DNA of 9,147 nt from an uncultured Methanobacteriaceae archaeon (GTDB lineage Archaea > Methanobacteriota > Methanobacteria > Methanobacteriales > Methanobacteriaceae), in assembly GCA_947259185.1 (NCBI GenBank), contig CAMYKT010000050.1, positions 1 through 9,147 on the forward strand, read 5' to 3'. Under the pieces are notes generated by a model. The model saw only the letters and a program-made list of their open reading frames with translations, made no database searches and was not told where the DNA came from. How positions within the stretch are numbered: position 1 is the stretch's first letter; the number at the start of each line of letters is the position of its first letter. Of this stretch, positions 1-5,980 are shown piece after piece. Position numbers and translations under genes: made by a program.

Positions 1-1
1 C

Positions 2-913
2 ATAGAAACCACCACCCAGGCACCACCATCAATAACAAGCACCCGAGGAACAATAAGCTACGAATCAATAATATACATGTACTCCCGAATAATCGCCTTC
101 CACGGAACACAAAAAACACTACCCAACTTCGCCGCCATAAACAACTGGAACGGACAAAAACTACCTGCAAGTCCTCCCGGTGCACCTGTAGAAACTAACT
201 ACACCATTGAAATCATAAACTATGCTACTGGAGGAGATGTTACCCGAAATAGTTATTTTAATCAGTATGTGCCTAAAAGTACCCTGACTACGGCAGTAAT
301 TAATACAGCTAAAAAAGGCACTCCGATGATTACTTTTGGAGATGGCAGTGGTCCTAAAGTAATGATTGTGGCAGGGGTGCATGGTAATGAAATACCAGCC
401 ACCGTGGCTGCTATGCAACTTATAAATTATCTAAATGGGAAAAAAATCCATGGTACTGTGTATATAGTTCCCTTAGCCATACCCTACAATACCGCCAATG
501 TCTATCGTTTATGGAAGGGGCAAAATCCCAATAGTGTGGCTAATATTGCCGGTACTCCTGCTAATGTGATTCTAAAGAAGGCCCAGCAGTTAAATGTTAA
601 TGCTCTGGGTGATTTCCATTCCACTCAACCAGGAGGTGTTCCAGGTAGAAATGCCATACTCTGTACCAAGGTACCCGCCTATGAAAGTTATAATATTGCA
701 TCTTACATAAGCCAAAAAACTGGATCTGCTCTAATATGGGATACAGTGGCAGGTTCTCAATATCCAGGAGCATTGGAAGATGTAAGTAATTTAGCAGGCA
801 TTCCCTCAGTTACCTGTGAAGTAAGAGCTAGTCATGGTTATGCCGATGCTGCAACCATCGCTACTTCCTATCAGCAGATGATTGCCTTTTTAAATTACTT
901 CCAAATAATATAA
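2..913 (+). CDS. Pseudomurein-binding-repeat surface protein with AstE/AspA-like zinc hydrolase domain (5' truncated)
   Basis: The reading frame is open back to the window edge, so the amino end is missing; 303 residues are visible. Residues 19-45 (beginning ISYESIIYMYSRI and ending in TLPNF) look like the second half of a pseudomurein-binding repeat, the module that holds proteins on the Methanobacteriales wall. From about residue 115 comes a succinylglutamate desuccinylase/aspartoacylase-type (M14-like) domain: GVHGNE gives zinc ligands H127 and E130, GDFHST gives H206, and the TCEVR segment gives the likely catalytic E273. It is probably secreted, wall-bound and cuts an amide or peptide bond; the substrate is not known, and wall peptide is an inference. 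The first ~170 bases use C-ending codons and few T or G, unlike the rest. An internal ATG at 77 lies inside the repeat and is not a real start. It is not a C71 pseudomurein endoisopeptidase, because no Cys-His-Asp set is visible. Confidence 0.8.
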   Translation: METTTQAPPSITSTRGTISYESIIYMYSRIIAFHGTQKTLPNFAAINNWNGQKLPASPPGAPVETNYTIEIINYATGGDVTRNSYFNQYVPKSTLTTAVINTAKKGTPMITFGDGSGPKVMIVAGVHGNEIPATVAAMQLINYLNGKKIHGTVYIVPLAIPYNTANVYRLWKGQNPNSVANIAGTPANVILKKAQQLNVNALGDFHSTQPGGVPGRNAILCTKVPAYESYNIASYISQKTGSALIWDTVAGSQYPGALEDVSNLAGIPSVTCEVRASHGYADAATIATSYQQMIAFLNYFQII

Positions 914-934
914 TTTTCTTTTATTTATTTTTTT
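914..934 (+). terminator. T-tract end of the surface hydrolase gene
   Basis: T-rich stretches start directly after the stop codon and end in seven T's (928-934). This is the usual archaeal intrinsic termination signal. No hairpin is needed and none is seen. Confidence 0.5.
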
Positions 935-970
935 AAAATGAATCCCAAATCTAAGCTCTCTTAAATAAAC

Positions 971-1011
971 TATTTTTAGAAAAAAAATGCAATAGCCCCA
1001 TTAAAGTTATT
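971..1011 (-). terminator. Distal copy of a duplicated AATGGG plus T-tract terminator-like element
   Basis: Read on the minus strand, AATAACTTTAATGGGG (1011-996) is followed after 8 bases by eight T's (987-980). It lies downstream of the minus-strand hydrolase and repeats the layout of the element at 1034-1066. Confidence 0.35.
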
Positions 1012-1033
1012 TATTAGCTTTGTAATTTAAAGG

Positions 1034-1066
1034 AAAAAAGAAGACAAAATCCCATTAAAGGTTATT
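1034..1066 (-). terminator. Proximal copy of a duplicated AATGGG plus T-tract terminator-like element
   Basis: Read on the minus strand, AATAACCTTTAATGGG (1066-1051) is followed after 11 bases by six T's (1039-1034). It starts at the stop codon of the 1065-1826 gene. The pair is a direct repeat of about 15 bases, 54 bases apart. Confidence 0.4.
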
Positions 1067-1826
1067 ATAAAATCAAATTATCAATTTCATTAACAAAGTC
1101 ATCAGCATGGGATCTTGTGAGGGAGTAAGGTTCATATAAATAGGTTTCATAGATTAGTGCCGGGATACCTGCATTGTCAAGGGGTATGGTTACATATTGC
1201 GGGCTGGTTTGTGAAAAAGGAAAATGATAAACCATCCATGGAATTTTATTTTTAATATCTCTGGCAATTTTTTCAGCAGCACCACCCTCTACCGGAGCAA
1301 ATATGAATCTTTTCTCTTCATAGGCACCCTGGTGGGAGTGAATATCAATAGCTAATTTGAAATCAGTTTTTTTTATATCACTTACCACGAATTCCTGAGC
1401 CAGTAGCTGGCCATTCATCCGTCCTTTGCTATAATCAGCTGCATCTTTAGTTACCTGTACCTGATAGACATAGTAGCAGTATCTGAGATTATTTTGATTA
1501 CTTTTAATAGCTTCTAATATTGCCTGATGGGAATTATGCTCATTAGGATGTACCCCTAGGATATAAGCAATTTTGGTGGGGGATGAAGAATCTCCAAAAG
1601 GTCCTTCTCTTTTAACATTTCCATATTCTCTGCTACCTAAAAGGACAACTTTAGATTCAATTTGATCCAGATTATTTTCAGTGCTTTCTGGTTGAAAGAT
1701 ATTTTCCTCTCCATTAAAGGGATTCAATTCAGGGGAGGGGGAGAGAATATAGGTTGATGCCATAGTTGTAATTAGGAATATTGAAAATAAAATGATAATT
1801 AATATTATTTTTTTCTGTTTTTCCAT
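1065..1826 (-). CDS. Membrane-anchored M14/AstE-like zinc hydrolase
   Basis: 253 residues. A lysine-bearing start and a hydrophobic helix (residues 7-28) form a signal anchor, so the rest should face outside. After a Pro/Ser/Asn-rich linker, the core has GVHPNE (H93 and E96, typical zinc ligands), IHSHQG (H163, third ligand) and IYETY (E227, likely catalytic base). The order and spacing match those in the gene at 2-913, although overall identity looks low, so both probably share the carboxypeptidase/aspartoacylase fold. The reaction is probably removal of an acyl or peptide group; the substrate is unknown. The start ATG has TGAGGC about 6 bases before it. The preceding gene ends 12 bases upstream, which indicates co-transcription with the zinc-ribbon protein. 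A cell-wall role rests on this partner and on the facing wall protein, so it is an inference. Confidence 0.7.
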   Translation of the reverse strand: MEKQKKIILIIILFSIFLITTMASTYILSPSPELNPFNGEENIFQPESTENNLDQIESKVVLLGSREYGNVKREGPFGDSSSPTKIAYILGVHPNEHNSHQAILEAIKSNQNNLRYCYYVYQVQVTKDAADYSKGRMNGQLLAQEFVVSDIKKTDFKLAIDIHSHQGAYEEKRFIFAPVEGGAAEKIARDIKNKIPWMVYHFPFSQTSPQYVTIPLDNAGIPALIYETYLYEPYSLTRSHADDFVNEIDNLIL

Positions 1827-1838
1827 GATTAAGCCTCA

Positions 1839-2543
1839 TTAACTGACAAAAACTGTAGAGGGAAGTTTTCCCGTATTGTTATATTGGGTTAATACTTTCA
1901 TGAATAGTTTAAAGGTTAAATCAGAAGATAAATCAGGGGATCCGGGTGTATAAATTCCAGTATAATTAGGGGCTTGTCCATTGTTATCCATCCAGATATA
2001 TGTTCGGGAGGCCATATCCACATAATTTACTCGAGCTACATTAGCAGAGGATAATACTCCGTAGGGGTTAGCTGGGCTGGCATAGTTACGGATAGGTATA
2101 TTAATTTTTTCTCCTTGATCTATCAGGGTGATGGATCTGGCCATTAAGTACAGGCACTGGTTTTTATCCAGGTTCAGTCCTTTATACTGGATGTTGCTTA
2201 TTTTACCATCATATCTTGAAATTTCAGATGCTAATGCAGGTGTTTCAGTTACTGGAAAACCTGAACTTTCTGATAGTTGAGTAATGGATTCCTTTTCATC
2301 AGCAGCCTCAATAAAATTTAAATTTAATAAATAGCCAGCTGCTAAGCCTAAAACAACCACCAATCCCACTAATACCACCAGAATAAGGTTATTATTGTTT
2401 TTAGGTGAGGAGGGGGATTTTTTTTCCTCAAATGTATTTTTTGATTTTTTCTGATGAGAAAGAACATTATTCAATGATGTTCCGCATTTTTCACAAAATT
2501 TTGAATCAGGTTCATTCTCATGACCACATTTCGGGCAAAATAT
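1839..2543 (-). CDS. Zinc-ribbon membrane protein with pseudomurein-binding-like outer domain, probable AUA start
   Basis: 234 residues from the proposed start. Residues 2-23 form a zinc ribbon (C3-x2-C6 and C17-x2-C20, CPKCG and CEKCG), followed by a charged linker, one membrane helix (about 52-75) and an outer part of about 155 residues. Parts of that outer region resemble pseudomurein-binding repeats: LDKNQCLYLMARSI, then DNNGQAPNY and NTGKLP, each after a short helix. I read it as a protein with a cytoplasmic ribbon and an outer wall-binding part. The frame is closed by TAG at 2556-2558. AGGAGGA lies 8 bases before ATA at 2541-2543, and no ATG, GTG or TTG lies between it and the ribbon. 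A TTG at 2472-2474 would give 211 residues but would discard the ribbon and has no good SD. It is the middle of the minus-strand run, 82 bases after the channel gene and 12 before the hydrolase. It has no known enzymatic function. Confidence 0.75.
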   Translation of the reverse strand: MFCPKCGHENEPDSKFCEKCGTSLNNVLSHQKKSKNTFEEKKSPSSPKNNNNLILVVLVGLVVVLGLAAGYLLNLNFIEAADEKESITQLSESSGFPVTETPALASEISRYDGKISNIQYKGLNLDKNQCLYLMARSITLIDQGEKINIPIRNYASPANPYGVLSSANVARVNYVDMASRTYIWMDNNGQAPNYTGIYTPGSPDLSSDLTFKLFMKVLTQYNNTGKLPSTVFVS

Positions 2544-2601
2544 AGTTAGTTCCTCCTATGGATTTAGTTAACGATAAGATTACATTATTAATTAGATTAT
2601 T

Positions 2602-2627
2602 AATCCCCAAATTTAATAATTTGGATT
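2602..2627 (-). other. Hairpin touching the stop codon of the MscS gene
   Basis: CCAAATT (2607-2613) and AATTTGG (2618-2624) pair around a 4-base loop, and the stem can continue through AAT/ATT with a two-base bulge. It begins at the stop codon. There is no T tract after it on the minus strand, so it may stabilise or process a 3' end within a longer transcript rather than terminate it. Confidence 0.4.
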
Positions 2628-3642
2628 ATTGCTTCATATGTACAGTTCTTATAGGGAAGGGGATTTCAATGCCTTCCTTTTGGTATCTTTTATGCAATCT
2701 CTTAATAAATTCGTGTTTTAAGGGGTATTGTTCTACAAATTCTTTAGCACTTAAAAATACATTGAAGTTGATACTGGAACTATCAAAATCAAAAAAACGT
2801 AGATATGGTTCAAAATTACCATCTGCAAATTTAAGATCGGATGTAACCTCCCGGGCAACTTCCAGGGTAATTTTTTCCACCTTTTCCAGGTCGCTGTCAT
2901 AGGATACTCCCACCTGGACTTTAACTAGTAGTTCCTTCTGGTCCTTGTGGTAGTTGGTTATTATGGTGGAGGCCATTTTATTGTTGGGCACAATAATTTT
3001 ATTATTGGATAGAGGTTTGATGGTGGTGTTTCGCCAGGTTATATCTTCAACATACCCTTCTTCACCAGAATCAAGCATTATATAGTCTCCTATTTTTAAT
3101 TCACGTGATGATATAATATTTATTCCGGAAAACATGTTAGAAAGAGTATCTTCAAGAGCTAAAGCCACTGCTATACCCCCAATACCAAAAGCGGTAAGCA
3201 TGGGAGTTATTGAGATTCCTAAAAATTGTATTATGACCAGCAATCCTAAAATGAAAACTATTATTTTGGTAATGTTCCCAAAAAGAGAGGATGCAGGTAG
3301 AACACCCTCGGTGTCCTGAGTATATAAGTTTACAAAACCAGCCAGTAGCCGGGCCGCCCACCAGGTGAATACTAAAATAAGGGCAATGGTTAAAATCTGT
3401 TCCAGGATTATCAAAGTATCAGTGGGCAGATTTATACGATTTATAGATATATATAAAGCAGATATGCTAAAACAGAATATGAATAAACCTCTAAAAGAAT
3501 TTATTATGATTTTAAAGAGGTTATTATTGGTATTAACTGCTACTTTTTTGATTTTTTGGTATACCACTATTTCTAATACTGTTCCTATTGCAATTCCAGT
3601 TAATATAATTATCAGAGGTAAAATCATCTCATTTGCATTCAT
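2626..3642 (-). CDS. MscS-family mechanosensitive ion channel
   Basis: 338 residues, a usual length for archaeal MscS homologues. Membrane helices are seen near residues 5-28, 45-67, 76-104 and 122-142. The pore helix (about 148-174) is rich in Gly and Ala (TAFGIGGIAVALALEDTLSN), as in MscS TM3. It is followed by the beta domain (KIGDYIMLDSGEEGYVEDI, then the NNKIIVPNN loop) and the carboxy-terminal alpha/beta domain ending in GIEIPFPIRTVHM, the characteristic family end. The protein opens under membrane tension to release solutes during hypo-osmotic shock. No clear SD precedes the ATG at 3640-3642; an ATG five codons in (MILP) is an alternative start. It is the first gene of the minus-strand run and shares the control region 3643-3836 with the PEP-binding protein. 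Placing a turgor valve beside wall-acting proteins makes sense, but a functional link is inferred. Confidence 0.93.
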   Translation of the reverse strand: MNANEMILPLIIILTGIAIGTVLEIVVYQKIKKVAVNTNNNLFKIIINSFRGLFIFCFSISALYISINRINLPTDTLIILEQILTIALILVFTWWAARLLAGFVNLYTQDTEGVLPASSLFGNITKIIVFILGLLVIIQFLGISITPMLTAFGIGGIAVALALEDTLSNMFSGINIISSRELKIGDYIMLDSGEEGYVEDITWRNTTIKPLSNNKIIVPNNKMASTIITNYHKDQKELLVKVQVGVSYDSDLEKVEKITLEVAREVTSDLKFADGNFEPYLRFFDFDSSSINFNVFLSAKEFVEQYPLKHEFIKRLHKRYQKEGIEIPFPIRTVHMKQ

Positions 3643-3691
3643 ATAATTTACACAACCATTGATAGAATTATGTTGAATTAAAATTCACTGT

Positions 3692-3712
3692 CATAGAAAA
3701 GTTACTTCTATG
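3692..3712. promoter_or_regulatory. Inverted repeat CATAGAA-N7-TTCTATG, possible operator
   Basis: The two 7-base arms (3692-3698 and 3706-3712) are perfect. The centre falls about 25 bases from the TATA-like box at 3723-3735 on the channel side, where the channel transcript would be expected to start. It belongs to a cluster of ATAGAA/TTCTAT hexamers in this intergenic region. Confidence 0.45.
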
Positions 3713-3722
3713 TTATTCCAGA

Positions 3723-3735
3723 CTTTATATTATTT
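3723..3735. promoter_or_regulatory. TATA-like box usable in both directions
   Basis: CTTTATATTATTT reads as TTTATATT on the plus strand and AATATAAA on the minus strand. It could serve the PEP-binding gene (start predicted near 3753) and the channel gene (start predicted near 3703). It is the best TATA-like match in the divergent region; usage is inferred. Confidence 0.4.
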
Positions 3736-3765
3736 ACAAAAATTCTCATACATAAATCTTTAATA

Positions 3766-3788
3766 ATAGAATAGAAAAGGGTTCTATT
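3766..3788. promoter_or_regulatory. Inverted repeat AATAGAA-N5-TTCTATT with a doubled left arm, possible operator
   Basis: The arms are 3770-3776 and 3782-3788. ATAGAA also occurs at 3766-3771, overlapping the left arm by one base. A further TTCTAT lies at 3806-3811. It sits in the leader of the PEP-binding gene, downstream of its likely start site, where a bound protein could block transcription. Confidence 0.45.
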
Positions 3789-3836
3789 TCTTTATCTGGA
3801 AAGTGTTCTATAACTTAAGAAACATAATCATAATAC

Positions 3837-5078
3837 ATGGAACTTATTAAGGGTATTGGTAGCAGTTCTTATATTGGTGTGGGTAAGGTACGTAAGGTTA
3901 GAAGTTTTAAGGATGTTCTGAAAATAAAAGCAGGTGAAGTAGTAGTAATTAGCCGGGCTTCCCGGGACATGATTTCCTATCTCCAAAAGGCAGGTGGGGT
4001 TATAACAGATTATGGTGGAATTACCAGTCACATTGCCATTACCTTAAGAGAGCTTAGAATTCCATGTATTGTGGGATGTGAAAACGCTACAGAAGTACTG
4101 GAGGATGGAGTACTAATTACGGTTGATGGTTTTAGTGGTAAGGTTTATGAGGGATTTATCGAACTTCATGACTCCGGAGAATTAATGGAATTTCATAATC
4201 CAGCTACCAGTATAAAAGTTAATATTAATATTCCCGAACTGGCCTCCCAATCTGCTCCCCTGGCAGATGGTGTAGGTTCTATTCGTACCGAGATAATAAT
4301 AAGCCGCACCCGGAAACATCCCTCTCTTCTTTTAAAAGAGGGTCGTTTAAGTGAAGTTTTATCCCAGGGAGTAAGGGGCATAGTGGATGCGTTTTATCCT
4401 AAACCGGTTTGGTTTAGAACCTTTGATATTGTAAGTGATGAATTGAGGAACCTGGAAGGAGGGGAAGTTGAAGTAGAAGAAGCAAACCCTCTTTTAGGTT
4501 TAAGGGGAATCCATAAAGACCTGAAAAATGTGCAAATATTAAAGGCCCAGTTTGATGCCATTAGAATTTTATTAGAAGAGGGTTATGATAATATTGGGCT
4601 TAAAATTCCTTTTTTAAGAGATTTTAGTGAATATGAATCCACAAAGAAGCTACTGAAACAATCGGGTCTTAATCCCCACCGGGATTTACCGGTGGGAATA
4701 AGTGTGGAGACTCCTTCTGTTGTTTTTACCCTGGATGATTTTCTCAAAAACGGTGTAGATTTTGTATCGATTGGTATGAGTGATTTGACCATGTGTACTC
4801 TAGCAGTGGATCGGCGAGGATTAAAAGTGGCCCAGCATTTTGATTTAATGCATCCTGCGGTATTAAAAATGGTGGAAATGACCATTGAAAAGTGCAATAA
4901 AAAAGGAGTAGAATGTGCTATTTGTGGGCATGCTGCCACAGATGAAGGCATCATCACTAAAATGGTAGAATATGGTATTAGCACTATCTCTACCAATCCT
5001 GATCAGATTTTAAAAGTGCGTAAAACGGTGTATAAACTGGAAAATAAAATAAAATATAACCGATTTAAATCCATATAA
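3837..5078 (+). CDS. Stand-alone PEP-binding protein (phosphohistidine plus PEP-barrel domains, no ATP-grasp)
   Basis: 413 residues. Residues 1-106 form the mobile swivelling domain of PEP-utilising enzymes, with GGITSH carrying the phosphorylatable H65. Residues 125-400 form the PEP/pyruvate-binding TIM barrel: GVGSIRTE (R150), FRTFD (R194), NPLLGLRG (R223), VETPS (E291), SIGMSDLT (D316, with Ser where the family has Asn) and CAICGH (C363, the proton-donor cysteine). PEP synthase and pyruvate phosphate dikinase carry an extra ATP-grasp domain of about 330 residues in front. It is absent here, and the upstream DNA is a divergent promoter, so this is not a broken ppsA. Enzyme I of the PTS shares the two domains but also has an HPr-binding insert, which is missing here. 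It could move phosphate between PEP and an unknown partner, or act as a PEP sensor. No SD precedes the ATG, but the opening LIKGIGSS is typical of the fold. Its 3' end faces the Nudix gene. Confidence 0.88.
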   Translation: MELIKGIGSSSYIGVGKVRKVRSFKDVLKIKAGEVVVISRASRDMISYLQKAGGVITDYGGITSHIAITLRELRIPCIVGCENATEVLEDGVLITVDGFSGKVYEGFIELHDSGELMEFHNPATSIKVNINIPELASQSAPLADGVGSIRTEIIISRTRKHPSLLLKEGRLSEVLSQGVRGIVDAFYPKPVWFRTFDIVSDELRNLEGGEVEVEEANPLLGLRGIHKDLKNVQILKAQFDAIRILLEEGYDNIGLKIPFLRDFSEYESTKKLLKQSGLNPHRDLPVGISVETPSVVFTLDDFLKNGVDFVSIGMSDLTMCTLAVDRRGLKVAQHFDLMHPAVLKMVEMTIEKCNKKGVECAICGHAATDEGIITKMVEYGISTISTNPDQILKVRKTVYKLENKIKYNRFKSI

Positions 5079-5085
5079 TCTCCAT

Positions 5086-5104
5086 AAAAAAAATAGAGCC
5101 CATT
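5086..5104 (-). terminator. AATGGG plus T8 end of the Nudix gene
   Basis: Read on the minus strand, AATGGG (5104-5099) is followed after 5 bases by eight T's (5093-5086), some 60 bases past the Nudix stop codon. It resembles the doubled element after the hydrolase gene at 1065. Confidence 0.4.
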
Positions 5105-5161
5105 GATATTTTTAAATTAAATTTTGAAATTATATGAATAAATGATTCCAATTTAATGGTG

Positions 5162-5668
5162 TTAATTCTTTCTAAATTTATCCAGAGAACCTTTCAAGGA
5201 ATTTAACCAGGGTTCTAGTGATTTAGATGATGAACTAGTATTATCATCTGTTTGTTTTTGTTTTATTAGCTGCATTTGTTGATTTACAAAAAATTCCAGC
5301 CAGTCCGCCAGTGGATACTCTGGTAAATTTTCAAAGTATACCCAGGCATATCCTTCATGTTCCTTACTTAGAGTCAGTTCTCCGTCCATTACCTTTCCAG
5401 ACATGATAATGTGAACAGCCCGAATAAGGTGCAGATTTTGTTCTGAAACTCCCACTACATGCTCCAGATATATTTTAAGTTTAGTTTCTTCAAGAACCTC
5501 TCTTATTAAAGCCTGATCAAATGTTTCCCCCTGGTCTACCTTTCCCCCCGGAAGTTCCCATTTTCCAGGATTGGTTTTAGAATGGGTAGATCTTTTGAGT
5601 ATGAGTATTTTACCTTCTTCATCACCAAGTAGTACCCTTACTGCCAGTCCAAAAACATTGTTTATCAT
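5162..5668 (-). CDS. Nudix (NTP pyrophosphohydrolase) family protein
   Basis: 168 residues. The Nudix box is complete at residues 42-64: G42, five residues, E48, seven residues, then REVLEETKL, where the two glutamates of EE bind the metal. The usual Gly near the end of the box is Lys63. Just before the box, WELPGG is the common lead-in of MutT-like enzymes. Nudix enzymes cleave X-linked nucleoside diphosphates (oxidised dNTPs, ADP-ribose and others); the substrate cannot be told from the sequence. The last ~35 residues form a polar, Ser- and Lys-rich tail beyond the domain. AGGAGAT lies about 4 bases before the ATG, and a TATA-like box is at 5698-5708. It is soluble and has no membrane helix. 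It is tail-to-tail with the PEP-binding gene and divergent from the small membrane protein at 5820. Confidence 0.92.
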   Translation of the reverse strand: MINNVFGLAVRVLLGDEEGKILILKRSTHSKTNPGKWELPGGKVDQGETFDQALIREVLEETKLKIYLEHVVGVSEQNLHLIRAVHIIMSGKVMDGELTLSKEHEGYAWVYFENLPEYPLADWLEFFVNQQMQLIKQKQTDDNTSSSSKSLEPWLNSLKGSLDKFRKN

Positions 5669-5697
5669 TAAATCTCCTGTAATTATTTCCTATTCAA

Positions 5698-5715
5698 TTT
5701 TATATAACTAGTTAT
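5698..5715 (-). promoter_or_regulatory. Promoter of the Nudix gene with overlapping 12-base palindrome
   Basis: Minus-strand TTATATAAAAT (5708-5698) is a good TATA box, about 25 bases ahead of a start just before the SD. The perfect palindrome ATAACTAGTTAT (5704-5715) overlaps its upstream edge and could be an operator. Confidence 0.5.
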
Positions 5716-5764
5716 GATTTTTCTGCTTAAAAAGTTTTAAAGCTATAAAATGTGAAATGGAAAA

Positions 5765-5774
5765 AGATATATTA
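5765..5774 (+). promoter_or_regulatory. TATA-like box of the small membrane protein gene
   Basis: AGATATATTA follows an A-rich GGAAAAA stretch that could act as the TFB recognition element. A start near 5798 would leave a leader of about 20 bases before the ATG at 5820. Confidence 0.4.
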
Positions 5775-5819
5775 GTTTGAAATGAATTAGATTATTAAAA
5801 AAATAAGAGAGTTATAAAT

Positions 5820-5978
5820 ATGACTAAAATGAGAAAAAATTGGCCTCTGGGATTTTTAGGGATTCTAGGAATAAGGGGAATTATGGGGATAATAAATGGA
5901 GATTTATTAGAAAGTATATGGATAGCCTGGTTTGTTTGGTTTGTATTTTTCCTACCAGAAAAAAACAATTTCCCCTAG
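5820..5978 (+). CDS. Small membrane protein, 52 residues, resembling DUF3796
   Basis: The ORF begins MTKMRKNWPLGFLGILGIRG and ends at TAG 5976-5978. The Lys/Arg start is followed by a glycine-rich hydrophobic stretch (residues 10-26, with the repeated pattern GFLGILGI) and a second very hydrophobic stretch rich in Trp and Phe (34-46, IWIAWFVWFVFFL). Two short membrane spans fit. The GFLGxLGI pattern is what I recall from short DUF3796-type proteins of unknown function in bacteria and archaea; this match is from memory. A weak SD (AAGAGAG, 5805-5811) lies 8 bases before the ATG, and a TATA-like box is at 5765-5774. A second ATG at codon 4 is an alternative start. It is divergent from the Nudix gene and followed by a 7-base-stem hairpin at 6018-6037. 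No function can be given. Confidence 0.6.
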   Translation: MTKMRKNWPLGFLGILGIRGIMGIINGDLLESIWIAWFVWFVFFLPEKNNFP

Positions 5979-5980
5979 TT

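Noticed and set aside
77..79. ATG as the start of the surface hydrolase
   Set aside because: The frame is open upstream to the edge, and the codon lies in the middle of a pseudomurein-binding repeat.
2..913. Pseudomurein endoisopeptidase of the PeiW/PeiP type
   Set aside because: The catalytic part has a zinc-hydrolase pattern, not the Cys-His-Asp set of C71 peptidases.
2558..2902. Plus-strand ORF of 114 codons beginning MDLVNDK
   Set aside because: Most of it is antisense to the well-supported MscS gene, it has no recognisable domain, and the purine-rich strand context fits an SD only for the minus-strand gene.
3365..3646. Plus-strand hydrophobic ORF of 93 codons
   Set aside because: It is the antisense of the MscS membrane helices; hydrophobic helices in AT-rich DNA often give such shadows.
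4583..4996. Minus-strand ORF of 137 codons inside the PEP-binding gene
   Set aside because: It is antisense to a region with conserved family motifs, and its composition is that of a shadow frame.
3837..5078. Annotation as PEP synthase (ppsA) or PTS Enzyme I
   Set aside because: The ATP-grasp domain and the HPr-binding insert are both absent, so neither name would be correct.
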